DNA of 64,000 nucleotides, from NCBI RefSeq assembly GCF_004135285.1, contig NZ_CP035494.1:3658001-3722000 (forward strand), written 5' to 3'. The DNA is from Microbacterium protaetiae (GTDB taxonomy: Bacteria > Actinomycetota > Actinomycetes > Actinomycetales > Microbacteriaceae). This document shows, one piece after another, positions 7,360 through 15,697 of the stretch (position 1 is its first letter; each line of letters starts with the position of its first letter). A model generated the notes under the pieces. It was not told the origin of the DNA. It made no database searches and was given only the letters and a program-made list of their open reading frames with translations. A program made the position numbers and the translations under genes.

Positions 7360-8958
7360 TTACGCCAGCGTGACCAGGTCGACGTAGTCCCGCCCCCAGA
7401 TGTCTTCGACACCGTCGGGGAGGATGAGAACCCGCTCGGGGTTCAGCGCCTCAACGGCGCCCTCATCGTGCGAGACCAGCACGACGGCCCCTTCGTAGTG
7501 CGCAAGAGCACCGAGGATCTCCTCGCGCGAGGCGGGGTCGAGGTTGTTCGTGGGCTCGTCCAGCAGCAGCATGTTCGCACTGGAGACGACGAGGGTGGCC
7601 AGCGAGAGCCTCGTCTTCTCCCCGCCGGAGAGCACACCGGCCGGCTTCAAGACGTCATCGCCGGTGAACAGGAACGACCCGAGCACCTTGCGCGCTTCGG
7701 TCGCCGAGATGTCGGGAGCCGCCGACATCATGTTCTCAAGCACCGTGCGGTGCACGTCGAGGTTCTCGTGTTCCTGCGCGTAATAGCCGATCTTCAGGCC
7801 GTGCCCGGGTTCGAGCTGGCCCGTATCGGGCTGGTCGACCCCGGCGAGAATGCGCAGCAGGGTGGTCTTGCCGGCGCCGTTGAGCCCCAGCACGACCACC
7901 TTCGACCCGCGGTCGATCGCGAGATCGACGTCGGTGAAGATCTCCAGCGACCCGTATGACTTCGACAGGCCCGAGGCCATCAGCGGCGTCTTGCCGCACG
8001 GAGCGGGCTTGGGGAACCGCAGCTTGGCGACCCGGTCGACGGCCCGCACCTCTTCGAGCCCGTTCAGCAGCTTCTCGGCGCGTGCCATCATCTGGTGGGC
8101 GGCTGCGGCCTTGGTGGCCTTGGCGCCGAACTTCGCGGCCTGCTGCTGCAGCGCCGTCGCCTTCTTCTCGGCGTTGGCGCGCTCCTTCTTGCGGCGTTCC
8201 TCATCGGCCACGCGCTGGCGCTGATAATTGCGCCAGTTCATGTTGTAGATGTCGATGACCTGCCGGTTCGCGTCGAGGTAGAAGACTCTGTTGACGGTCT
8301 CGCCGACCAGGTCCACGTCGTGGCTGATGACGATGAGCCCGCCCTTGTAGCCCTTCAGGAACTCCCGCAGCCACACGACGCTGTCGGCGTCGAGGTGGTT
8401 GGTCGGCTCATCGAGGATCATCGTCTCTGCATCGGAGAAGAGGATGCGGGCGAGCTCGATGCGACGCCGCTGACCGCCCGACAGCGTGCGCAGCGGCTGC
8501 TCGAGGATGCGGTCGGGCAGCGACAGGTTGTGGGCGATCGAGGCGGCTTCGGCCTCGGCCGCATATCCGCCGAGGGCCTCGAACCGCTCCGTGAGATTCG
8601 CGTACCTGCGCATCGCGCGGGCAGCGGCATCCGCATCATCGGAGGCCATGTTCTCGGATGCCTCACGCATGCCCAGTTGCAGCGAGCCGAGTCCGCGCGC
8701 ATCGAGGATGCGGGTGCGGGCGAGCATGTCGGGGTCTCCCGAGCGGGGATCCTGCGGCAGGTAGCCGAGCTCGCCGGAGCGGTCGACCGTGCCCTCGGCG
8801 GGCAGCACATCGCCGGCGAGCACTTTGGTCAGCGTGGTCTTTCCGGCCCCGTTGCGCCCGACCAGGCCGATCTTGTCGCCGGCGGCGACGCGGAACGAGA
8901 CATCCGCCATAAGGGTGCGCGCGCCCACGCGAATCTCGAGGTCGTGCACGGCAAGCAC
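7360..8958 (-). CDS. ABC-F family ATP-binding protein
   Basis: A soluble duplicated ATPase of the ABC-F class, which acts on the ribosome rather than in transport. The 532-residue protein has Walker A GRNGAGKTTL with Lys40 and signature LSGGQRRRIEL in the first cassette, then a charged Arg/Glu/Lys linker with a coiled-coil feel around residues 235-300. The second cassette has Walker A GLNGAGKTTL near 360, LSGGEKTRLSL and LLLDEPTNNLD. It lacks membrane segments. I chose the GTG at 8958 because homologous proteins begin at VLAVHDLEIRV; the open frame continues to 9006. A housekeeping translation factor or a ribosome-protection resistance factor are both possible. Confidence 0.88.
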   Translation of the reverse strand: MLAVHDLEIRVGARTLMADVSFRVAAGDKIGLVGRNGAGKTTLTKVLAGDVLPAEGTVDRSGELGYLPQDPRSGDPDMLARTRILDARGLGSLQLGMREASENMASDDADAAARAMRRYANLTERFEALGGYAAEAEAASIAHNLSLPDRILEQPLRTLSGGQRRRIELARILFSDAETMILDEPTNHLDADSVVWLREFLKGYKGGLIVISHDVDLVGETVNRVFYLDANRQVIDIYNMNWRNYQRQRVADEERRKKERANAEKKATALQQQAAKFGAKATKAAAAHQMMARAEKLLNGLEEVRAVDRVAKLRFPKPAPCGKTPLMASGLSKSYGSLEIFTDVDLAIDRGSKVVVLGLNGAGKTTLLRILAGVDQPDTGQLEPGHGLKIGYYAQEHENLDVHRTVLENMMSAAPDISATEARKVLGSFLFTGDDVLKPAGVLSGGEKTRLSLATLVVSSANMLLLDEPTNNLDPASREEILGALAHYEGAVVLVSHDEGAVEALNPERVLILPDGVEDIWGRDYVDLVTLA

Positions 8959-9093
8959 AGCGAAACATCCGTTCTGTCGGGGGTGGGCGGCCGAATGGCC
9001 AGCCACTCAGTATACGGGCCCGTGCCGAAAGACCCCTCCACGGTATGACGGTGCCGATACTCCAGAGGGATGTGCCGCTGGGCGCCGGCTTCG

Positions 9094-9099
9094 TAGCGT
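9094..9099 (+). promoter_or_regulatory. -10 hexamer of leaderless dedA-kinase-regulator operon
   Basis: TAGCGT followed by six bases and the GTG at 9106. It would drive the whole dedA/histidine kinase/response regulator unit. Confidence 0.5.
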
Positions 9100-9105
9100 T
9101 CCCAC

Positions 9106-9762
9106 GTGGACCTGATAAACGCCTTCATCCTCACCGCTGCCTCCTCTGGCTGGGTGCTCCTGGTCATGTTCGCCGTCGCGGCGATCGACGCCGTGTTCCC
9201 GCCCATCCCGAGCGAGACCGTGCTGGTCGCCGCCGCGGCGGCGGCCGCGGCGTCCGGCGCGCTTGCGACAGTGCCGCTGCTGTGCGTGGCCGCCGCCCTC
9301 GGCGCGGTCCTCGGCGACAATCTCGCCTACGCGCTGGGCCGGTCCTTGGGTACGGAGCGCTTCGCATGGATGCGCCGCCCGCGCGTCGCCGCCGCGTTCG
9401 GGCGCGCTCGAACTTCGTTGTCGCGCGGCGGTGCCGCCCTCATCATCGGCGCGCGGTACGTCCCGGTCGGCCGGGTCGCGGTGGCCGCCTCGGCCGGCGC
9501 CCTCGGATATCCGTGGCGTCGCTTTGTGTCCCTGACCGCCGTCGCCGCGGCTCTGTGGGCACTGTACGGCGCCGGCATCGGCATCCTCGCCGGCAACTGG
9601 CTCGGCGACCAGCCGCTGCTGGCGGCTGCCATCGGCGTGGGCGTGGCACTGGTCATCGGGGTCGGCATCGACCGTGTCGCCGCTGCCCGCCGACGCCGCC
9701 GCGCGGCGGACGCCCCGTCCGCGGCGGCCGAGACCACCGAGATGGCCGAGGTGGCAGGATGA
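9106..9762 (+). CDS. DedA/VTT-family membrane protein
   Basis: A 218-residue DedA-superfamily (SNARE-associated/VTT) integral membrane protein. Members of the family flip or traffic lipid carriers such as undecaprenyl phosphate. The conserved N-terminal DAVFPPIPSETVL re-entrant motif and the later GARYVPVGRVAVAASAGALG motif with the family arginine are both present, with four to five spans and a basic C-terminal tail. The GTG start follows a TAGCGT box by six bases. Its end overlaps the histidine kinase gene by four bases (ATGA), so membrane lipid transport and signalling are co-expressed here. Confidence 0.9.
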   Translation: MDLINAFILTAASSGWVLLVMFAVAAIDAVFPPIPSETVLVAAAAAAAASGALATVPLLCVAAALGAVLGDNLAYALGRSLGTERFAWMRRPRVAAAFGRARTSLSRGGAALIIGARYVPVGRVAVAASAGALGYPWRRFVSLTAVAAALWALYGAGIGILAGNWLGDQPLLAAAIGVGVALVIGVGIDRVAAARRRRRAADAPSAAAETTEMAEVAG

Positions 9763-10976
9763 AGCGCATGCGCGCGAAGCCCTGGCGTTGGGTCCCCCAC
9801 TGGATGCGGGACCGCCGCACGATGAGCTACATCGGCTTGGGCGCTGTCGCCGTCGCCCTGTACGCCGTGCTCGTGCCGCTGCAGGTCTCGCTCTACAGCG
9901 CGAACGTTCCCGTCACGATGCTGCTGGGCGCCCTGGCCGTGGGTGCTCCCCTCATTGCCGTGCGCCGGCCGACACTGGCAATAGCGCTGTTCACGGCATC
10001 CGCCGTGCTGATCCCTCTCATGGTCACGCGTGAGCATGCCGTGACAGCGCCCTGGCCATGGTCGGTCGCCATGATCATCGCCTTCGTCGTGTGCCTTGTC
10101 GTGGTCACCATCGCACACGGCTGGCGACGCGGTCTCGCCCTCTTCGTCCTCGGCAACGCGGCCGGCGTCCTGCCGGTCGCCATGCTCCCATCAGTCTCCA
10201 GCGGAAACGTCCTCATCGTCACCGGGGCCGTCTCTGCAGCGTTCCTGCTGGTGTCGGTGCTTTTGGCCGGCCGGCTGCGCCTGGGCCAAGAACTGAGCAG
10301 CCAACGTGCCCTCACGGCCGCCGAGCAGGCTCGGCGCGAGCTCGTCGAGGAACGCACCCGCATCGCACGCGAGCTTCACGACGTCGTCGCGCACAGCATG
10401 TCGCTCATCCAGGTTCAGGCATCCACGGCACGGTATCGGGTGCCCGATTTGCCCGCACCGGCGGCCGCCGAGTTCGACGACATTGCAGCGACCGCACGCA
10501 CGTCGCTCACCGAGATGCGTCGAATCCTCGGTGTGCTGCGCACCGAGGATCAATCCGCGGAACTCGCCCCGCAGCGCGGGGTCGACGACATCCCCGCCCT
10601 CGTCGAGTCCACGCGCCGCGCGGGCGCGACGATCACGCTCGTCCACGACGTGTCGAACGACATCGACCCCGCCACGCAGATTGCGGCCTACCGCATCGTG
10701 CAAGAGGCCCTGAGCAACGCCGTCCGGCACGCGGCAGGGGCCCAGATCGCCGTGTCGGTGACCACGGATGCCGCGGATCTGCGCATCCGCGTCCGCAACG
10801 AACCGTCCGACCGTGCCCCGGGAGCGCCCGGCGGTCACGGACTGCGGGGCATGAGTGAACGTGCGCAGCTGCTCGGCGGTAACGTGGAGGCCCATGCCGA
10901 TTCGGACGGCGGCTGGAGTGTCGTCGCCCGACTTCCGCAGCATCCGCCCGCAGAGCCCATGGAGGCCACTCGGTGA
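9759..10976 (+). CDS. Sensor histidine kinase, HisKA_3 (NarL-partner) type
   Basis: A 405-residue membrane histidine kinase. About five hydrophobic segments between residues 22 and 170 form the sensor region, followed by a dimerisation helix and the HisKA_3 motif RIARELHDVVAHSMS with the phosphorylated His207. The ATPase domain has QEALSNAVRHA (N box) and GGHGLRGMSERAQLLGG (G box). No PAS or HAMP domain is visible, so the signal is probably sensed in the membrane. The ATG at 9759 overlaps the dedA stop. The response regulator gene begins inside its last codons (GTGA), so the pair is certain to be co-translated. The signal is unknown. Confidence 0.92.
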   Translation: MKRMRAKPWRWVPHWMRDRRTMSYIGLGAVAVALYAVLVPLQVSLYSANVPVTMLLGALAVGAPLIAVRRPTLAIALFTASAVLIPLMVTREHAVTAPWPWSVAMIIAFVVCLVVVTIAHGWRRGLALFVLGNAAGVLPVAMLPSVSSGNVLIVTGAVSAAFLLVSVLLAGRLRLGQELSSQRALTAAEQARRELVEERTRIARELHDVVAHSMSLIQVQASTARYRVPDLPAPAAAEFDDIAATARTSLTEMRRILGVLRTEDQSAELAPQRGVDDIPALVESTRRAGATITLVHDVSNDIDPATQIAAYRIVQEALSNAVRHAAGAQIAVSVTTDAADLRIRVRNEPSDRAPGAPGGHGLRGMSERAQLLGGNVEAHADSDGGWSVVARLPQHPPAEPMEATR

Positions 10977-11644
10977 GCATCGACGTCCTTGTCGCCGACG
11001 ACCAGCCGATCGTGCGGGCGGGCTTTGCGGCGTTGCTCGACGCCCACGACGGCATCACCGTCGTCGGGCAGGCCGCCACCGGACAGGAAGCCGTCTCGTT
11101 GTCGGCGCGCGTGGATCCCGACGTGATCCTGATGGACGTGCGCATGCCCGAACTCGACGGCATCGAGGCCACGCGCCGCATCCTCGGCCCCGATTACCCG
11201 GCCGCCAAGGTGCCACGCATCATCATGCTCACGACCTTCGACATCGACGACTATGTGTACGACGCCCTCCAGGCCGGTGCGAGCGGATTCCTTCTGAAGG
11301 ACGCCCTTCCCGAAGAGCTCGTGACCGCGGTGCGGGTGGTGGCGTCCGGCGACGCGCTTCTGGCGCCGCGGGTCACGCGCCGGCTCATCGCACAGTTCGC
11401 GACGCAGAAGCCGCGGACCACGCGTGCCTCCACCGCGCTGAACGATCTCACCGATCGCGAGCGCGAAGTGTTACAGCTGATCGGCGAAGGCCGCTCGAAC
11501 ACCGAGATTGCGGCGGAGCTGTTCATCGCCGAGCAGACCGTGAAGACGCATGTCGGCAAAGTTCTCGGCAAGATCGGCGCACGAGATCGCGTGCAGGCGG
11601 TCATCTTCGCCTACGACACCGGCCTGGTCGAGCCTGCCTCCTGA
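10973..11644 (+). CDS. NarL/LuxR-type response regulator
   Basis: A 223-residue DNA-binding response regulator, partner of the kinase it overlaps by four bases. The receiver domain has the acidic pocket VADDQ, phosphoacceptor Asp55 in LMDVRMPELDG and the conserved Lys in LLKDALP. The C-terminal LuxR helix-turn-helix covers LTDREREVLQLIGEGRSNTEIA and the EQTVKTHVGKVLGKIG recognition region. Length and layout are standard for the family. It is the last gene of the dedA operon; the iron importer 40 bases downstream has its own iron-box promoter. Targets cannot be deduced, but autoregulation of dedA is plausible. Confidence 0.93.
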   Translation: MSIDVLVADDQPIVRAGFAALLDAHDGITVVGQAATGQEAVSLSARVDPDVILMDVRMPELDGIEATRRILGPDYPAAKVPRIIMLTTFDIDDYVYDALQAGASGFLLKDALPEELVTAVRVVASGDALLAPRVTRRLIAQFATQKPRTTRASTALNDLTDREREVLQLIGEGRSNTEIAAELFIAEQTVKTHVGKVLGKIGARDRVQAVIFAYDTGLVEPAS

Positions 11645-11684
11645 CACACCACGTCATCGGCGTGGACCCCGCTTCGCGGCGCTG

Positions 11685-11703
11685 TTAGGCTAGCCTTACC
11701 AAT
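11685..11703 (+). promoter_or_regulatory. DtxR/IdeR-type iron box upstream of the iron-siderophore importer
   Basis: TTAGGCTAGCCTTACCAAT matches the DtxR consensus TTAGGTTAGCCTAACCTAA at 15 of 19 positions. The TAGCCT at 11691-11696 inside it is a good -10 hexamer, so a bound repressor would cover the promoter. The GTG start lies 26 bases after the site and has an AAGGAGA ribosome-binding site. Confidence 0.75.
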
Positions 11704-11729
11704 CCCCGCCGTGTGAAGGAGATCTTCCT

Positions 11730-12770
11730 GTGCCCATTCGCCGCGCGCTGACGCTGACCGCCCTGGCTGCCGTCACCGCCTCATCGCTCCTCCTGGCCGG
11801 CTGCGCGAGCAGCGCCGACACCCCCGGCGATGACGCGCGGGCCGTGGCATCCGATGGATTCCCCGTGACGATCTCGAATGTCTACGGCCAGACCACCATC
11901 GAGTCGAAACCCGAACGCGTCGTCGCGACCGACTGGGGCAACAACGAAGCAGCGCTCGCGCTGGGAGTCGTTCCGGTTGCGATGCCCAAGGTCACGTACG
12001 GCGATGAGGACGGTGACGGCCTGCTCCCGTGGGTCAAGGACAAGCTCGCCGAGCTGGGCGCGGACACCCCCACGCTTCTGGATGAGACCGACGGATACGA
12101 CTACGAGGCCATCGCCGACGCGAAGCCCGATGTCATCCTCGCCGCGACCAGCGGCATGACCAAGGAGCAGTACGACACGCTCAGCAAGATCGCACCGGTG
12201 GTCACCTACCAGGGGATCCCGTGGGGCACCAGCTGGCAGGACATGACGGTCATCGACGGAACGGCCCTGGGCCTGAAGGACGAGGCCGAAAAGCTCGTCT
12301 CGTCGTTGGAGGACCACATCACGCAAGAAGCCGCCAAGTACCCGGCGCTGGCGGGCAAGAAGTTCCTGCACAGCTACATCGATCCCACCGACCTGAGCAC
12401 CCTGGGTTTCTACACGACCGAAGACGCGCGCACCGCGTACCTGAGCGAACTCGGCCTTGTCCCCTCCGACTACGTCGCGTCGCAGTCGAAGGGTTCCGAC
12501 CAGTTCTGGCTCACCGCCAGCACCGAGAAGATCGAGAACTTCGAAGACGTGCAGGTGATCGTCGCCTACGGCAGTGAAGACCTGTTGAAGACCCTGCAGT
12601 CCGACCCGCTTCTGGGGCGCATCCCCGCCATCGCCGACGGCGCCGTCGCCCTCGTACCCGACAACTCGACGCTGTCATCGGCCGTGGATCCCAGCCCGCT
12701 GTCGATCGGCACGAGCTACGGCGACGACTACATCAAGCTCGTGGGTGAGGCAGCCGCAAAGGCGTCATGA
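11730..12770 (+). CDS. Iron-siderophore ABC transporter substrate-binding lipoprotein
   Basis: The extracytoplasmic receptor of a ferric-siderophore importer, 346 residues. It has a lipoprotein signal peptide with Arg-Arg near the N-terminus, a hydrophobic core and the lipobox LLAGC, giving lipidated Cys25. The mature part is a FecB/FhuD-type type III binding protein: it starts with VYGQTTIESKPERVVATDWGN and contains a DVILAATSGMTKEQYDTLSKI-like half split over the two lobes. The GTG start has AAGGAGA upstream. It is the first gene of a four-gene operon with ATGA/GTGA junctions, controlled by the iron box at 11685-11703. The exact siderophore is unknown. Confidence 0.93.
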   Translation: MPIRRALTLTALAAVTASSLLLAGCASSADTPGDDARAVASDGFPVTISNVYGQTTIESKPERVVATDWGNNEAALALGVVPVAMPKVTYGDEDGDGLLPWVKDKLAELGADTPTLLDETDGYDYEAIADAKPDVILAATSGMTKEQYDTLSKIAPVVTYQGIPWGTSWQDMTVIDGTALGLKDEAEKLVSSLEDHITQEAAKYPALAGKKFLHSYIDPTDLSTLGFYTTEDARTAYLSELGLVPSDYVASQSKGSDQFWLTASTEKIENFEDVQVIVAYGSEDLLKTLQSDPLLGRIPAIADGAVALVPDNSTLSSAVDPSPLSIGTSYGDDYIKLVGEAAAKAS

Positions 12771-13810
12771 CCGCGCACGCAGCGACCGACGCCGTTTCCC
12801 ACACGCTGCCCCGGCGGCGCGTGGGACGGCGTGCACTCTGGCTCGTGGTCCTGCTGGCCGCGCTCGCGCTCGTCGCGGTGGCATCCGTCGCCATCGGCGC
12901 ACGCGTGGTCGGATGGGACGACATCTGGAACGGCGTGCTCGGCTCGACCGACACCGTCTCCGCGGCATCGGTGAGCAAGCGCATCCCCCGCACGATCCTG
13001 GCGATGATCGTGGGCGCCGCCCTCGCGGTGGCCGGGGCCACCCTGCAGGGGTCCATGCGCAATCCGCTCGGCGATCCGCAGCTGCTGGGTGTCACCGGCG
13101 GCGCCTCGTTGACGATCGTCATCGGGATCGCCTTCTTCGGGCTCTCCTCAGCGGCCGGATACATCTGGGTGGGGATGCTGGGCGCAGCCGTGGCCGCAGC
13201 CTTCGTCTATGCCGTCGGCTCACTCGGACGCGGTGGTCCGACGCCCTTGCGGCTCGCCCTTGCCGGGGCCGTGATCGCGGTGGCCTTCAGCTCACTGGTC
13301 AGCGCCATCCTGCTGCCGCGCATCGACGTGATGAGCGTGTTCCGGTTCTGGCAGGTGGGCGGCGTCGGCGGCGCGACGCCGCAGACGATCCTGCAGGTGC
13401 TGCCGTTCCTGGTCGCCGGCTTCGTGGTCTGCATGGCCAGTTCACCGTCGCTGAACGCGCTCGCCCTCGGCGACGAACTCGCCGCGGGCTTGGGAACGCG
13501 GGTGCGCACGGCGCGTCTTGTCTCGAGCTTGGGCGCCGTCATCCTCTGCGGCGCGGCCACCGCGGTGGCAGGCCCGATCGGATTCGTCGGCCTGGTGGTG
13601 CCCCACGTGTGCCGTCTGCTCATCGGCGTCGACCACCGCGCTCTGCTGCCCTTCTCGGCGGTGACCGGTGCCGTCCTGTTGACCGCCGCCGACGTCCTCG
13701 GGCGCGTCATCGCGCGCCCCCAAGAGATCGAGGTCGGCATCATCACGGCGGTCCTGGGTGCCCCGTTCTTCATCGCCATCGTGCGCCGCCAGAAGGTGCG
13801 GGCGCTGTGA
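12767..13810 (+). CDS. Iron-siderophore ABC transporter permease (FecCD family), first copy
   Basis: One half of the membrane channel of the ferric-siderophore importer. The 347-residue BtuC/FecCD-type permease has roughly nine to ten membrane segments. The family segments RIPRTILAMIVGAALAVAGA, LQGSMRNPLGDPQLLGVTGG and GPIGFVGLVVPHVCRLLIG are all present; the last is part of the coupling region to the ATPase. The N-terminal 25 residues are polar and basic. It overlaps the binding-protein gene by four bases (ATGA) and the second permease by four bases (GTGA), so expression is tightly coupled. Confidence 0.93.
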   Translation: MTAHAATDAVSHTLPRRRVGRRALWLVVLLAALALVAVASVAIGARVVGWDDIWNGVLGSTDTVSAASVSKRIPRTILAMIVGAALAVAGATLQGSMRNPLGDPQLLGVTGGASLTIVIGIAFFGLSSAAGYIWVGMLGAAVAAAFVYAVGSLGRGGPTPLRLALAGAVIAVAFSSLVSAILLPRIDVMSVFRFWQVGGVGGATPQTILQVLPFLVAGFVVCMASSPSLNALALGDELAAGLGTRVRTARLVSSLGAVILCGAATAVAGPIGFVGLVVPHVCRLLIGVDHRALLPFSAVTGAVLLTAADVLGRVIARPQEIEVGIITAVLGAPFFIAIVRRQKVRAL

Positions 13811-14856
13811 GCACCACGGTCTCGTCCGAGGCCCTGCACCTTGTCGCACGTGGCCGACGCCGCCGGGCACGACGCTGGTGGACGGTCACCGGCGCGCTCC
13901 TGGCGGCTGTGGCGGCCGCCTACGCCCTCACGCTCATGTTCGGCGACACCTTCTACTCGCCCGCCGAGGTGTGGGCCGTCATCACCGGCCACCGGGTGCC
14001 CGGTGCATCCTTCACCGTCGGCGAGCTGCGCCTGCCGCGGGCCACGACCGGACTTCTGGCCGGGCTGTGCTTCGGCATGGGCGGCGTGGTCTTCCAGACT
14101 CTCCTGCGCAATGCACTGGCCAGCCCCGATGTCATCGGCATCACTTCCGGTGCGAGCGCGGCCGCCGTGTTCGGCATCGTCGTGCTGGGCTTGAGCGAGA
14201 CGGCCGTGTCGTTTCTGGCGACGGCGTCGGCGCTGGTGGCCGCGCTGCTCATCTACCTGCTCGCGTACAAGGACGGCGCCTCGGGTCCCCGCCTCATCCT
14301 CATCGGCATCGGCGTGGCGGCGATCTTCGACAGTGTGATCTCGTACATCGTGTCCCGGGCGGCCGAGTGGGATCTGCCGGCGGCCATGCGCTGGCTGACC
14401 GGAAGTCTCAACGACGCGTCCTGGGAGCGCGTTCTGCCGCTGGCGCTGGCCATCGTCGTGCTGATGCCCGTGCTGCTGGGCAGTGCGCGCGATCTCGAGC
14501 TGCTGCGCCTGGGTGACCACACGGCATCCGCCCTGGGCGTTCCGGTGGAGCGTCGACGGGTGCTGCTGATAGTGACGGCCGTGGGCCTGCTCGCCTTCGC
14601 GACCGCCGCGGCAGGTCCGATAGCGTTCGTCGCATTCCTGTCGGGGCCGATAGCGGTGCGCGTCCTCGGCCCCGTCGGGTCGCCGATCCTGCCCGCCGGC
14701 CTGGTGGGCGCGCTGCTCGTGCTGGTCGCCGATTTCGCCGGCCAGTACTTCTTCGCCACCCGCCTGCCCGTCGGCGTCATCACGGGAGTGCTCGGTGCGC
14801 CGTATCTCGTCTACCTGCTCATTCGCAGCAGCCGATCGCAAGGAACGACGCTATGA
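13807..14856 (+). CDS. Iron-siderophore ABC transporter permease (FecCD family), second copy
   Basis: The second channel subunit, 349 residues, pairing with the preceding permease. It is clearly a paralogue but diverged: LRLPRATTGLLAGLCFGMGG, LLRNALASPDVIGITSGAS and the late AAGPIAFVAFLSGPIAVRVLG correspond to the conserved regions of its partner. About nine to ten membrane segments are visible. The GTG at 13807 is the only start that both gives a sensible N-terminus and overlaps the previous stop; the frame itself is open far upstream, through the first permease gene. The ATPase gene begins within its last codons. Confidence 0.92.
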   Translation: MSTTVSSEALHLVARGRRRRARRWWTVTGALLAAVAAAYALTLMFGDTFYSPAEVWAVITGHRVPGASFTVGELRLPRATTGLLAGLCFGMGGVVFQTLLRNALASPDVIGITSGASAAAVFGIVVLGLSETAVSFLATASALVAALLIYLLAYKDGASGPRLILIGIGVAAIFDSVISYIVSRAAEWDLPAAMRWLTGSLNDASWERVLPLALAIVVLMPVLLGSARDLELLRLGDHTASALGVPVERRRVLLIVTAVGLLAFATAAAGPIAFVAFLSGPIAVRVLGPVGSPILPAGLVGALLVLVADFAGQYFFATRLPVGVITGVLGAPYLVYLLIRSSRSQGTTL

Positions 14857-15686
14857 CCGCGAATCGATCCCTCCACGCGCAGGCCGTGACCCTCGGGTAC
14901 GGGGACCGCATCATCGTCGACGGGCTCGAGTTGGCCGTGCCGCCGGGACGGATCACCACGATCGTCGGTGCGAACGCCTGTGGCAAATCGACGCTGCTGA
15001 AGGCGATGGCGCGACTTCTCGCACCCACATCGGGCTCGGTGCTTCTCGATGGCAAGGCCATCCATCGCCTGCCCACCAAGCAGGTGGCCCGTGTGCTCGG
15101 CCTGCTGCCGCAGTCGCCGATCGCCCCCGACGGAATCTCGGTCTCTGATCTTGTCAGTCGCGGGCGGTACCCGCATCAGGGCGCGCTGGCGCGGTGGACG
15201 AAAGAGGATGACGCAGCAGTGGCCCGCGCCCTTGAGGCGACGGGGACCACGCACATCGCCGACCGCTCGGTCGATGAGCTCAGCGGCGGCCAGCGCCAGC
15301 GCGTCTGGATAGCGATGGCCCTCGCGCAGGAGACCGATGTACTGCTGCTGGACGAGCCCACGACCTTCCTGGACATCAGCCATCAGGTCGATGTGCTCGA
15401 CCTTCTCACCGACCTGAACCGCGAGCGCGGCACGACGATCGTCATGGTGCTGCACGATCTGAATCTTGCCGCGCGCTATGCCGATCACCTCGTGGCCATG
15501 GCAGGCGGCCGCATCCTGGCCTCAGGAACCTCCGACGATGTCCTCACCGAAAGCACGGTGCGCGGCGTGTTCGGACTCGACAGCCGAATCATGCCCGATC
15601 CGCTGACCGGACGGCCCATGGTGATTCCGATGGGACGTCATCACACCGTCAGCGAGCCCGGTGACCTCACTGTGCCGTCGGCCTGA
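14853..15686 (+). CDS. Iron-siderophore ABC transporter ATP-binding protein
   Basis: The ATPase that powers ferric-siderophore import, 277 residues, FepC/FhuC-like. Walker A is GANACGKSTLL with Lys45; the third position is Ala-Cys rather than the common Gly-Ser/Ala, which is tolerated in this group. The Q-loop follows LLPQSP, the signature is LSGGQRQRVWIAMALAQ and Walker B with the D-loop is LLLDEPTTFLDISHQVDVL, a hallmark of the iron/B12 class; the H-loop is VLHDLNLAARYAD. It overlaps the second permease by four bases and ends the operon, eleven bases from the convergent siderophore-interacting protein gene. Confidence 0.94.
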   Translation: MTANRSLHAQAVTLGYGDRIIVDGLELAVPPGRITTIVGANACGKSTLLKAMARLLAPTSGSVLLDGKAIHRLPTKQVARVLGLLPQSPIAPDGISVSDLVSRGRYPHQGALARWTKEDDAAVARALEATGTTHIADRSVDELSGGQRQRVWIAMALAQETDVLLLDEPTTFLDISHQVDVLDLLTDLNRERGTTIVMVLHDLNLAARYADHLVAMAGGRILASGTSDDVLTESTVRGVFGLDSRIMPDPLTGRPMVIPMGRHHTVSEPGDLTVPSA

Positions 15687-15697
15687 CGGGCGACCGG

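Noticed and set aside
9045..9758. Upstream extension of the histidine kinase frame through dedA
   Set aside because: The extension overlaps dedA in another frame and lacks membrane or domain features; ATG 9759 with ATGA overlap is the sensible start.
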